A stretch of 8,955 bases of DNA from Gammaproteobacteria bacterium (GTDB lineage: Bacteria; Pseudomonadota; Gammaproteobacteria; UBA5335; SLRW01): assembly GCA_007134115.1 (NCBI GenBank), contig SLLK01000096.1:1-8955 (forward strand), read 5' to 3'. How positions within the stretch are numbered: position 1 is the stretch's first letter; each line of letters starts with the position of its first letter. Of this stretch, positions 1-6,947 are shown in pieces. The position numbers were made by a program, and so were the translations under genes. The notes beneath the pieces are model-generated. The model had not been told where the DNA came from. It did not search any database and saw nothing but the letters and a program-made list of their open reading frames with translations.

Positions 1-268
1 CATGCCCCAGCCAGGCCAGCTCGCGAGCGTAATCAGGGTGCGCTCCGCCGATGGGCGAACCACGCCAGAGAATCTCTCCGCCGGCCGGCGGCAACAACCC
101 GCACAACATGCGCAACAGCGTGGTCTTGCCGGCGCCGTTGGGACCCGTTATGTGCACCACTGTACCGGGGGAGACGGAAAAATCGAGATGACTGAACAAC
201 TCGCGATCATCGCGCTCGGCACGCAGACTGCGCACCTCCAGTACGGCACCGCCGTCCTGCGAGGTCAC
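1..268 (-). CDS. ccmA: Cytochrome c biogenesis ATP-binding export protein CcmA (N-terminal part)
   Basis: ATP-hydrolysing subunit of the CcmAB(CD) ABC complex of system I cytochrome c maturation. In this pathway its ATPase activity releases heme-loaded CcmE at the inner membrane. About 89 N-terminal residues are visible and the gene runs off the left edge. The start chosen is the GTG at 268-266, which gives MTSQDGGAVLEVRSLRAERD, the length expected for a CcmA N-terminus. The Walker A motif GPNGAGKTT lies near residues 42-50, followed by LLRMLCGLLPPAGGEILWRG and ending in the window with ELAWLGH. This matches the CcmA pattern (heme-exporter ABC ATPases carry a similar YLGH segment after the Walker A region). 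The GTG start overlaps the TGA stop of the upstream hotdog-protein gene as GTGA, and only a weak, distant purine stretch precedes it, so translation is probably coupled. Signature motif and Walker B lie outside the window. Another small ABC ATPase is possible, but the N-terminal pattern favours CcmA. Confidence 0.85.
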   Translation of the reverse strand, partial: MTSQDGGAVLEVRSLRAERDDRELFSHLDFSVSPGTVVHITGPNGAGKTTLLRMLCGLLPPAGGEILWRGSPIGGAHPDYARELAWLGH

Positions 269-1200
269 GCCGTCCGCACGCCTTCGACCGCGCCGGCGAC
301 GAACGGCTGTGCGTCCACCTCGCCCTGCGCATTGATGCCGTGAAAACCGCCGCTGACCAGCGTGTGATCGCCATGCCGGTATAGACCGGCCTGTATGGCG
401 TAGCGCTGACCGGGGAAAAACGGCTTGCGAAACAGCATCTGCATGCGGGTCAGGCGATGATCGGGCAACGACAGCCCGGCGCCGTCGAGCAGGCGGCTGG
501 TTTGATTTTCCATGCCCATCAGATACTCCAGCACGTTAACGTGCTGGTTGATATCGGTCTGCGGCAAGCCCCACACATCGCGAAACTCGCCAGCCGCACC
601 GCTGTCCACCGCTTTGTAGTTCGCCGGCACGGCACGCACACTGTCCACATCGGGCAATGCTTCGCCATGGGGATGCTCGACCAGCGCCGACAAGGCGCCC
701 GGCACCTCGATGACCTGGCGCTGTTCACGCGGCGCCGTCGGTCGCGTGAGCACGTGCAGCACCCGCGCCGAGCCGGCATCCACCAGTTCATCCGCGCCGG
801 GGTGATAGCCCAGGCTGTCACGTCCGCCCGCCTGACGCCGACCGCTGATCCGGGTTTCAGAATCCAGCAACAACCGTTCACGGCCAGCGCTGGCCGGGCG
901 ATTGTCCGCATCAGTGATACTGCGTTTGAGGCGCATTTCATGGCGCGTCAGCAAGGAACGGGCAAAGGCCAGCGGCGCGTTGGTACTGCGGAAGTCGACG
1001 TAAAACAGGATGGGCGCTATACCCTGCTGACGCAGATCCATCATGGACAAGCGTTTTTCCATATGGCGAAACATGGGCGGCATGCAGATACCAATGAAGG
1101 CCCGCATGCGCAAATTGAAATTCATGTCGATCTGTTCGAATCCGGTCGGCGTCTTCCCTTCGCCCACCAGGGCATCCAGTGCCTGCGTGGTCTCATTCAT
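265..1200 (-). CDS. Hotdog-fold thioesterase-like protein (4HBT/acyl-ACP thioesterase-like), 311 aa
   Basis: A soluble protein with no signal peptide or membrane segment. The C-terminal third has a hotdog-type signature: LPQTDINQHVNVLEYL at residues 212-227, with the Asp216...His220-Val-Asn222...Tyr226 spacing typical of acyl-CoA/acyl-ACP thioesterase-like folds. Strand-like stretches follow (MQMLFRKPFFPGQRYAIQAGLYR, split about residues 253-275, then HTLVSGGFHG at 279-288). An N-terminal stretch around residues 62-93 (PILFYVDF, APLAFARSLL, EMRLKRS) looks like the strand half of a second hotdog unit, so a double-hotdog layout is possible. Substrate and catalytic activity cannot be read from the sequence. 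The ATG at 1200 is preferred over the in-frame ATG at 1266, because GGGAG sits 7 nt before it and the upstream extension has no ribosome binding site. The stop overlaps the ccmA GTG. Enzymatic and purely structural (acyl-binding or assembly) roles are both open. Confidence 0.7.
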   Translation of the reverse strand: MNETTQALDALVGEGKTPTGFEQIDMNFNLRMRAFIGICMPPMFRHMEKRLSMMDLRQQGIAPILFYVDFRSTNAPLAFARSLLTRHEMRLKRSITDADNRPASAGRERLLLDSETRISGRRQAGGRDSLGYHPGADELVDAGSARVLHVLTRPTAPREQRQVIEVPGALSALVEHPHGEALPDVDSVRAVPANYKAVDSGAAGEFRDVWGLPQTDINQHVNVLEYLMGMENQTSRLLDGAGLSLPDHRLTRMQMLFRKPFFPGQRYAIQAGLYRHGDHTLVSGGFHGINAQGEVDAQPFVAGAVEGVRTA

Positions 1201-1207
1201 GCAATGG

Positions 1208-1212
1208 CTCCC
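1208..1212 (-). promoter_or_regulatory. Ribosome binding site of the hotdog-protein gene
   Basis: On the minus strand GGGAG lies 7 nt before the ATG at 1200. It decides the start, because the in-frame ATG 66 nt upstream (1266) has no comparable purine stretch. Confidence 0.6.
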
Positions 1213-1314
1213 AAGGCAGTCTGACACCGACAGTGCGTGCGGAAAGACCCGCTCAGCGGGCGGCATGCGGGAACTGCTGGCGAATCGGACAATGCGCCGT
1301 ACGGCACGGGCGGA

Positions 1315-1342
1315 ACAATACCACAGGCGTCCGGGGGGTCAA
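1315..1342 (-). promoter_or_regulatory. Putative sigma70-type promoter for the hotdog protein-ccmA unit
   Basis: On the minus strand TTGACC (1342-1337) is separated by 16 nt from TATTGT (1320-1315). A TGG immediately precedes the -10 hexamer, making an extended -10 (TGGTATTGT). Transcription would start near 1308 and leave a leader of about 108 nt before the ATG at 1200. This was recognised by eye only. It is the best promoter-like match in the only sizeable gap of the window, and it sits between two apparent transcription units. Confidence 0.45.
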
Positions 1343-1401
1343 TACGCGGGGCCAGGGTCCCCGGGAGCGCTACCATCAATGCAAGGTAAGTAGCCGATCA
1401 C

Positions 1402-4400
1402 TCAGGGCCTGCCCCCCCGATTGATCGGAACCACCCGCTTGCCGCCGGTATTGCCAAAGGCTTCGCCGCGCAACACGGTGCTTTCGTATTCCGCGGCCGG
1501 CAAAGGCTTGCTGATCAGAAAGCCCTGCATGGCATCGCAACCGTGCCGGCGCAGGAACGCTCGCTGCTCTTCGGTTTCCACGCCTTCGGCGACGACTGTC
1601 AGCCCGAGATCATGCACCAGTTTGATAATCCCGCTGAGCATGGCGGCATCATACTCGTCGGTACAAACATCACGCACGAAACTGCGATCAATCTTGAGCG
1701 CATCAATGGGCAGATTCTTGAGATAGCTCAACGAGGAATAACCGGTACCGAAGTCATCCATGGCCAGCTTCAGCCCCATCTCGCGCAGCCGGGAGAGCGT
1801 CTGTCTGTTGCGGGAGGAGTGGGCCATGAGCACCGTCTCGGTAATTTCCATGCACACCATTGCCGGATCCACGCCGGTATCCTCGAGCACACCGGCCACC
1901 GACTCCACAAGATCGGTCTGCAACATGCGCCGCCCGGACAGATTCACAGCCACGGTATGTTCGGCGAAACCGGCTTCACGCCAGAGCACCTGTTGCTCAC
2001 AGGCGGTCTGCAGCACCTGCTGCTCGATTTCCTCGATCAGCCCCGTATCCTCGGCCAGAGAGATAAATTCCAGCGGCATGACCATCCCGTGTTCGGGATG
2101 TTCCCAGCGCACCAGTGCTTCGGCACCCCGCAAGACATCACCGGCCAGATCGATCTGGGGTTGGTAATGGACCAGGAAGTCTCCATTTGCCAGAGACTTG
2201 CGAATATCTTTTTCCAGCACCAGCCGGCGCCTGGCATCGACCCCCATGCCGGCCTCGAAGAACCGCCAGGTATTGCCCTGCCGCTTGGCCTGATACATGG
2301 CCACATCGGCATGCTTCATTAACTCGGTCGCCGAGGTGCCATGCTCGCCGTGAATAGCGATACCGATACTCAGGCGGCAGAAAACCTCGTGCTCCTGAAT
2401 CATGAACGGCTCGGTCATGGCTGCGCGAATCTTGTCCGCAACGCGCCCGGCAACACCCGGATAAGCGAGCCCGTAGAGCACCACCCCGAACTCATCGCCG
2501 CCAAGATGGGCCACCGAATCACCGCCTCTCAGGCAACGCGTCAGACGCTCCGCCAACGCCTTGAGAAGTATGTCGCCGGCCCCGTGACCCAGTGAATCAT
2601 TGATGTTCTTGAAGCGATCCAGATCCAGCGCCATGACGGCCATGGCCGTTTCCTTTTCGCTGGCCAGCACTGCCAGTTGCTCGACCTGCTCACGGAACAG
2701 ATGCCGATTGGCGAGCCCCGTCAGGGGATCGTGCAGGGCCAGTTCCTGCACCCGGCGGGCATTTCGCCCGGCGTGCACCATGCGGCCCACGCGCTGTCGC
2801 AGCAAGGCGAAATTGATCGGCTTGGGAATAAAATCACTGGCGCCCGCCGCGAAGGCGCGCTCAACCGAATCCTCATTTTCCAGCGCGGTGATAATGAGCA
2901 CCGGCGTGTGCTCAAGTGCCGGGCGCGCACGCATCTCCCGGCACGTCTCGAAGCCGTTTCCGCCGCCGGGCATCAGGGCATCCATCAGAACGACATCCGG
3001 TATATCACGCTGACACACCGCCACCGCCTGTTCGCCGTCGCCCGCCTCCATCACCCTGTAGCCATCCTGTTCCAGCGCATGGCGCAGGGCCAGACGGGTA
3101 CCGCGATCGTCGTCCACCACCAGCACCATGGGCGTCTGATCGGCTTCCGCAGCGCCCTGTCCGGCCGGCGCAGACCGAACCATCTCCTCCGCCAGCGCCT
3201 CGCGCACCCGGGCAAACTCAGCGCGCGCCTCCTGCAGCAGGCTTTGGCCCTCAGCCGTTGCCCCGCTTTTGGCCAGATCTTCAAAACCGCGCGCCATGTC
3301 ACCCAGACAATCCAGTCCGAGATTACGACAACCACCCTTGAGCGCATGCGCGCTGGCCGTCAGCGCAGCTGGATCGTTCTCCGCCAGTGCGGTTGCCAGA
3401 GTGTCCAGATGCTGGTCGGCATCCTCCAGAAAAGCCGTCACCATCGCCGGCAGCCGATTGCCAATGGCTGAGCGCAGATTGGCCAGCGTGCGTTGGTTGA
3501 CGGTTTCCGACCAGGCATAGCTGCCCGCCGCTTCCGTCACCTGGCCGGCCACCACCGAACGCGTCCCGGGCGCGGGCAGCCAGCGCTCCAGGTGCGCACG
3601 CAAATCACGCAGGGACAGTGGCTTGGCCAGATAATCATCCATCCCCGCCTCCAGGCAGCGGCGGCTGTCGCCTTCCAGCGCGTTGGCCGTCAAGGCGATG
3701 ATCGGCAGGCGTTCATCTGCCGCTTCTGTCTCGCGAATGCGCGCCGTGGCCTCATAACCGTCGAGCACGGGCATATTGCAGTCCATCAGAATCGCGTCGT
3801 AACGCTCGCTGTCGAAATGCCGCAGCGCATCCTCGCCATTCTCGGCAATGGTCACGCGGCAGCCCAGGCTTCGCAGCATGCCTTCCGCGACCTGCTGATT
3901 GGTGCGATTATCCTCGACCAGCAATACGTGCCCGTCGAGCGAGGCCGGGTTGGCGTCGTGCTCCCCCACGGCCGGCACCTGCGACGACTCCAGGCCGCCA
4001 GCCAGGTTCTGGCGCAGCAGTTGCGCCGTCAACGGTTTGGCCAGCCAGCCACTGATGCCACCGTGCCCCGACAGCGTGGCCGGCACCGGACCATGCGCAG
4101 GCAGCATCACGATGACCCGCGCCGAGGCGATTGCCGCGTCGGCCTTGATATGGTGCACAAACTCCGACACCGGCATGCCCGGCACAACAATATCCACCAG
4201 AACAACATCGAACTCGCGGCCACGCCGTGCCGCATCGCGCAACACGCGTAACGCCTGGTGCGGGTCTGCAGCGGCGGCATGATCCACGCCCCAGCTGCCC
4301 AGCGTGGTTTGCAGGAAACGGCCCACCACACCGAACGCCTGCACCGTCAACACACGCATACCGGCCAGTGAACGCGCATCGACGGCATCGGCACGTCGTT

Positions 4401-5919
4401 CCTGCTCGCCGGACAGCCGGGAGAAGCCGCTGACAAACCAGAACGTACTGCCGCTGCCCGGCTCGCTCTCCACGCCGATCTCGCCGCCCATGGCGTCGAC
4501 CAGCCGACGGGTGATCGCCAGCCCCAGGCCGGTGCCACCATGACGCCGGCCACCGGCGCCATCAGCCTGGGCAAAGGAGTCGAATATACGCTCGCGATCC
4601 TCCGGGCTGATCCCTATACCGGTATCCGTCACACGGAAATACAGCGTGACAAACTCATCGTCTTCCTCCAGCAACTCTACGCTCACGGCCACCTCACCCT
4701 GCTCGGTGAACTTCACGGCATTGGCCACCAGGTTGGTCACCACCTGATGCAGTGCCAACCGTTTGCCATGAAGCATTTCCGGTACTTCGGGCGACAATAC
4801 ATAGCCAAGCTCCAGGCCTTTCTTGTGTGCCTGACCGGACATCAGCTCGTTGACTTCCTCCAGCATCTCCCGCAGACCAAAGGCATTTTCGTCAAACTCC
4901 AGTTTTCCGGCCTCGACCTTGGAGAAATCCAGAATGTCGTTGATCAACGACATCAGGTTGGTCGCGGAGTTTCGGGCGACTCGGAGGTACTCGGCCTGGC
5001 GCGGCGGCAAACGATGTTGTTCAAGCAAATCCAGCATACCGATCACGCCATTGAGCGGGGTGCGTAACTCATGACTCACACTGGCTGCGAATTCCGACTT
5101 GATGCGGGCCATCTCCAGCGCTGCATCGCGGGCGCGGGTCAACTGCTGCTCACGGTCCTCAAGCACATCCATCATCAGGTTGAAGGCATGCGCCATATCG
5201 GTCACGTCACTGGGGCCCCGGCTACCGGCGCGCAACCCCGAAACACCGCTCTCGCTGCGCCGCATAATGTCCGCCAGGTCGCGCAACGGTGCGCCGAGAC
5301 GATCGGTGATAGCACGCAACGCCAGCACCAGCAGCCCCGCCAGCAATAACGATATGGATATATTGACTGCCAGAATGCCCAGCACCGCCTGCTGCAGCGG
5401 CGCCTTGCTCAACGCCAGTCGCACGTAACCCACCTGTTCCTGTTCGGGCCCCGCAACCTCAAACGGAGAAATCTCTTCATCCCCGGCCACGCCCAGCGAA
5501 TACACGGGGGCCTGGAATATCCAGTAGCGGTCCGTTTCGTGCTCCAGCATCACCCGCCCGGACAACACGGGTGTATCCAGCGTGCTCTCCAGCGCCCGGC
5601 GTTCACCACCGAAGGCAATGGTGCGACCGGTCAGATCATGCACCGAGGTGGCGCTTACATTGGGAAAGGCCTGGGTCGCCGCCAGCGCCTCCTCCACGTT
5701 CTCGGCACTGTCATAGAGCACCGCCAGGGTACTCTGGCGAGCCAGGTTGGCGACCAGTTCCTCGCCCTGGGTCATCAGGCTGACGCGCTCCGCACGACTG
5801 GCAAACCAGGACAGGGTCAGCGAGGAAATCAGCGCCAGACAGACAATGCCCACGCTCACCGCCACACTGAGCTGGTTACGCAGGCTCTGGTTTCGCAAAC
5901 GACCGGGCCATAACCTCAT
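1402..5919 (-). CDS. Hybrid sensor histidine kinase with REC-REC-Hpt-REC and C-terminal GGDEF-EAL (1505 aa)
   Basis: Inner-membrane sensor joining a complete phosphorelay to c-di-GMP turnover. The layout is TM1 (about 17-39), a periplasmic CHASE8-like domain (about 40-177), TM2 (about 178-203), HAMP (about 200-255) and HisKA with phospho-acceptor His283 in SHELRTPLN. HATPase_c follows, with N396/N400, DTGIGI (432-437) and GGTGLGL (461-467). Next come a degenerate receiver (about 520-640), receiver 2 (about 663-780; E669/D670, D713, T744, K766), Hpt (about 805-905; His858 in AHALKGG) and receiver 3 (about 930-1048; D936/D937, D980, T1011, K1033). The chain ends in GGDEF (about 1055-1225; GGDEF at 1140-1144, inhibitory RxxD at R1131-D1134) and EAL (about 1235-1475; E1267, N1326, E1358, D1388/D1389, K1409, E1445, Q1465). 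All key EAL and GGDEF residues appear intact, so both cyclase and phosphodiesterase activity are possible. The frame is open upstream to 6165, but the ATG at 5919 is chosen because GGGAGGGG lies 6 nt before it and the extension runs into the upstream gene. It starts 19 nt after the binding-protein gene. Confidence 0.93.
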   Translation of the reverse strand: MRLWPGRLRNQSLRNQLSVAVSVGIVCLALISSLTLSWFASRAERVSLMTQGEELVANLARQSTLAVLYDSAENVEEALAATQAFPNVSATSVHDLTGRTIAFGGERRALESTLDTPVLSGRVMLEHETDRYWIFQAPVYSLGVAGDEEISPFEVAGPEQEQVGYVRLALSKAPLQQAVLGILAVNISISLLLAGLLVLALRAITDRLGAPLRDLADIMRRSESGVSGLRAGSRGPSDVTDMAHAFNLMMDVLEDREQQLTRARDAALEMARIKSEFAASVSHELRTPLNGVIGMLDLLEQHRLPPRQAEYLRVARNSATNLMSLINDILDFSKVEAGKLEFDENAFGLREMLEEVNELMSGQAHKKGLELGYVLSPEVPEMLHGKRLALHQVVTNLVANAVKFTEQGEVAVSVELLEEDDEFVTLYFRVTDTGIGISPEDRERIFDSFAQADGAGGRRHGGTGLGLAITRRLVDAMGGEIGVESEPGSGSTFWFVSGFSRLSGEQERRADAVDARSLAGMRVLTVQAFGVVGRFLQTTLGSWGVDHAAAADPHQALRVLRDAARRGREFDVVLVDIVVPGMPVSEFVHHIKADAAIASARVIVMLPAHGPVPATLSGHGGISGWLAKPLTAQLLRQNLAGGLESSQVPAVGEHDANPASLDGHVLLVEDNRTNQQVAEGMLRSLGCRVTIAENGEDALRHFDSERYDAILMDCNMPVLDGYEATARIRETEAADERLPIIALTANALEGDSRRCLEAGMDDYLAKPLSLRDLRAHLERWLPAPGTRSVVAGQVTEAAGSYAWSETVNQRTLANLRSAIGNRLPAMVTAFLEDADQHLDTLATALAENDPAALTASAHALKGGCRNLGLDCLGDMARGFEDLAKSGATAEGQSLLQEARAEFARVREALAEEMVRSAPAGQGAAEADQTPMVLVVDDDRGTRLALRHALEQDGYRVMEAGDGEQAVAVCQRDIPDVVLMDALMPGGGNGFETCREMRARPALEHTPVLIITALENEDSVERAFAAGASDFIPKPINFALLRQRVGRMVHAGRNARRVQELALHDPLTGLANRHLFREQVEQLAVLASEKETAMAVMALDLDRFKNINDSLGHGAGDILLKALAERLTRCLRGGDSVAHLGGDEFGVVLYGLAYPGVAGRVADKIRAAMTEPFMIQEHEVFCRLSIGIAIHGEHGTSATELMKHADVAMYQAKRQGNTWRFFEAGMGVDARRRLVLEKDIRKSLANGDFLVHYQPQIDLAGDVLRGAEALVRWEHPEHGMVMPLEFISLAEDTGLIEEIEQQVLQTACEQQVLWREAGFAEHTVAVNLSGRRMLQTDLVESVAGVLEDTGVDPAMVCMEITETVLMAHSSRNRQTLSRLREMGLKLAMDDFGTGYSSLSYLKNLPIDALKIDRSFVRDVCTDEYDAAMLSGIIKLVHDLGLTVVAEGVETEEQRAFLRRHGCDAMQGFLISKPLPAAEYESTVLRGEAFGNTGGKRVVPINRGGRP

Positions 5920-5925
5920 GACTTG

Positions 5926-5933
5926 CCCCTCCC
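5926..5933 (-). promoter_or_regulatory. Ribosome binding site of the sensor kinase gene
   Basis: GGGAGGGG on the minus strand ends 6 nt before the ATG at 5919. It is a strong Shine-Dalgarno match. It fixes the start inside the short gap after the binding-protein gene, rather than at the longer open frame that reaches 6165. Confidence 0.75.
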
Positions 5934-5938
5934 TGTAG

Positions 5939-6889
5939 TCATCGTGACGGGAATACCAGATCGTAATCACGCAAATCCTGGCGATGCACACCCAGCCGCA
6001 GATGATCCGCGGCACGCACATTGATCGCGGCGCGCAGATCCACCAGCGGTGACAATCGGGCCTGGTTGCCGTCCTCCCGGGCCCGCTCATGCACCAGCCC
6101 CGCGAGGCGACGGCCCATGGCCACGTTGTCGGGGTACAGCGCAAACAAGACTCCGCGACGCACATGGGCCGGGCTGCTGGAGAACACCACGATCTGATGG
6201 GCCCAGGCTTTTTCCAGCAACAGCGGCAGCACCACCGATTCGTTGACTGTCACACTGTCCTGCGGTAACCAGATGGCATCGCCGGGTCGCACGCGACGCT
6301 CGACGATCTCCCGATAATGCAGCATGGCCTCCCGCTGATCCGCCGCCGCCAGTGCAATGAGTTCTATGTTCCGCTGATCCGCCATATCACGGGCCAGCGC
6401 CATCAATGCTTCGTTGTTTTCGGGGTGATACACCACATACACGCGCCGGCTCGATGGAGACAGCCGCAACAAGCGATCAAACAGGCGCGCCGGATGCGGC
6501 GTCAGAGTCACCCCCGAGACGCCGGCAGATGGACCGGGCGGCAACAGCACGGCCCCCACCACCACCGCCACGGCCGGCGGCAACTGCTGACTGGCGGCCA
6601 TACCCCGCCGCCCCAGCGCAATAACCCGGGTAATGTTCTGCTCACCGATCCAGTCCAGTGAATCGCCCTCCTCAATGGCCCGCGCAATCACCGGACCGTC
6701 CGCGGCTTCCCGCACGCCGTCGACAATCTGACGGAACACATCCCGGTAAGGCTCCGAAATCTGCGGATAAATCACCGCAATACCTGGCGCCTCGGCATGA
6801 GCAGCATTCACCGCCGGCAGCAGCGACAAGCATATCCCCAGGCACAGCATCAACGCACGGCGGCCGCGAGCGCGTGCAGCACACGCCAT
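5939..6889 (-). CDS. Periplasmic ABC-type substrate-binding-like protein (PF04392-like), 316 aa
   Basis: Predicted exported protein resembling the ABC_sub_bind (PF04392) family, whose members form a two-lobed periplasmic fold. The N-terminus has an Arg-rich n-region, a hydrophobic core (LMLCLGICLSLLPAV, about residues 13-27) and a likely cleavage after AHA (residue 32). No proper lipobox is present. The mature part alternates strands and helices: IAVIYPQISEPYRDVF near 37-52, then VIALGRRG, RVYVVYHPENNEAL, DAIWLPQDSVTVNE and VVFSSSPAHVRRGVLFALYPDN. Such segments recur in this family, including the late ALYPDN...GRRLA segment. The ATG at 6889 is chosen for its AGGA 5 nt upstream and normal-length signal peptide. 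TTG at 6937 or 6934, or GTG at 6931, is also possible: they follow a GAGGAG that overlaps the receptor stop codon. No ABC permease or ATPase gene adjoins it. It lies between a TonB-dependent receptor and a membrane sensor, so a sensory or regulatory role is as likely as transport. The ligand is unknown. Confidence 0.8.
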   Translation of the reverse strand: MACAARARGRRALMLCLGICLSLLPAVNAAHAEAPGIAVIYPQISEPYRDVFRQIVDGVREAADGPVIARAIEEGDSLDWIGEQNITRVIALGRRGMAASQQLPPAVAVVVGAVLLPPGPSAGVSGVTLTPHPARLFDRLLRLSPSSRRVYVVYHPENNEALMALARDMADQRNIELIALAAADQREAMLHYREIVERRVRPGDAIWLPQDSVTVNESVVLPLLLEKAWAHQIVVFSSSPAHVRRGVLFALYPDNVAMGRRLAGLVHERAREDGNQARLSPLVDLRAAINVRAADHLRLGVHRQDLRDYDLVFPSR

Positions 6890-6941
6890 GCAGGTCCTGT
6901 TCGCAACGCGCCGTATTTGCGTCAATGCCACCAACAATGCG

Positions 6942-6947
6942 CTCCTC
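6942..6947 (-). promoter_or_regulatory. Shine-Dalgarno-like GAGGAG overlapping the receptor stop codon
   Basis: On the minus strand the receptor stop TGA (6948-6946) is embedded in CTGAGGAGCGC. The GAGGAG is 4, 7 and 10 nt before TTG 6937, TTG 6934 and GTG 6931, all in frame with the binding-protein gene. It could therefore initiate a longer form of that protein and couple it to receptor translation. The competing ATG at 6889 has its own AGGA (6898-6895). Confidence 0.4.

Larger units (their letters stand above)
1201..1401. other. Intergenic region with promoter, small palindrome and weak hairpins
   Basis: This 201-bp gap between the sensor gene and the hotdog-protein gene is the longest non-coding stretch in the window. 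Besides the promoter candidate it holds a perfect 10-bp palindrome, GCCGTACGGC (1296-1305), just downstream of the predicted start site. A short stem CCCGC-TCA-GCGGG (1248-1260) lies in the predicted leader. A 5-bp GC stem, CGGGG...CCCCG (1347-1363), lies upstream of the -35. The last hairpin has no T tract after it on the minus strand, so I do not call an intrinsic terminator for the sensor gene. A 60-codon reading frame crosses the gap but lacks coding support. Confidence 0.4.

Noticed and set aside
457..1224. 255-codon plus-strand open frame
   Set aside because: It lies opposite the hotdog-protein gene and is rich in His, Arg and Gln with no recognisable domain, as expected for the complement of a GC-rich gene.
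1347..1363. Possible terminator after the sensor gene
   Set aside because: It is a short GC stem with no T tract following on the minus strand, so it does not meet the pattern of an intrinsic terminator.
1197..1379. 60-codon minus-strand open frame across the intergenic gap
   Set aside because: It has no ribosome binding site and a low-information composition, and it starts upstream of the predicted transcription start.
1543..4251. Several plus-strand open frames of 250-264 codons
   Set aside because: All are antisense to the intact, motif-rich sensor gene and show no domain pattern or plausible ribosome binding site.
5920..6165. 82-codon N-terminal extension of the sensor gene
   Set aside because: It overlaps the binding-protein coding region, has no transmembrane or domain pattern, and a strong Shine-Dalgarno motif precedes the ATG at 5919.
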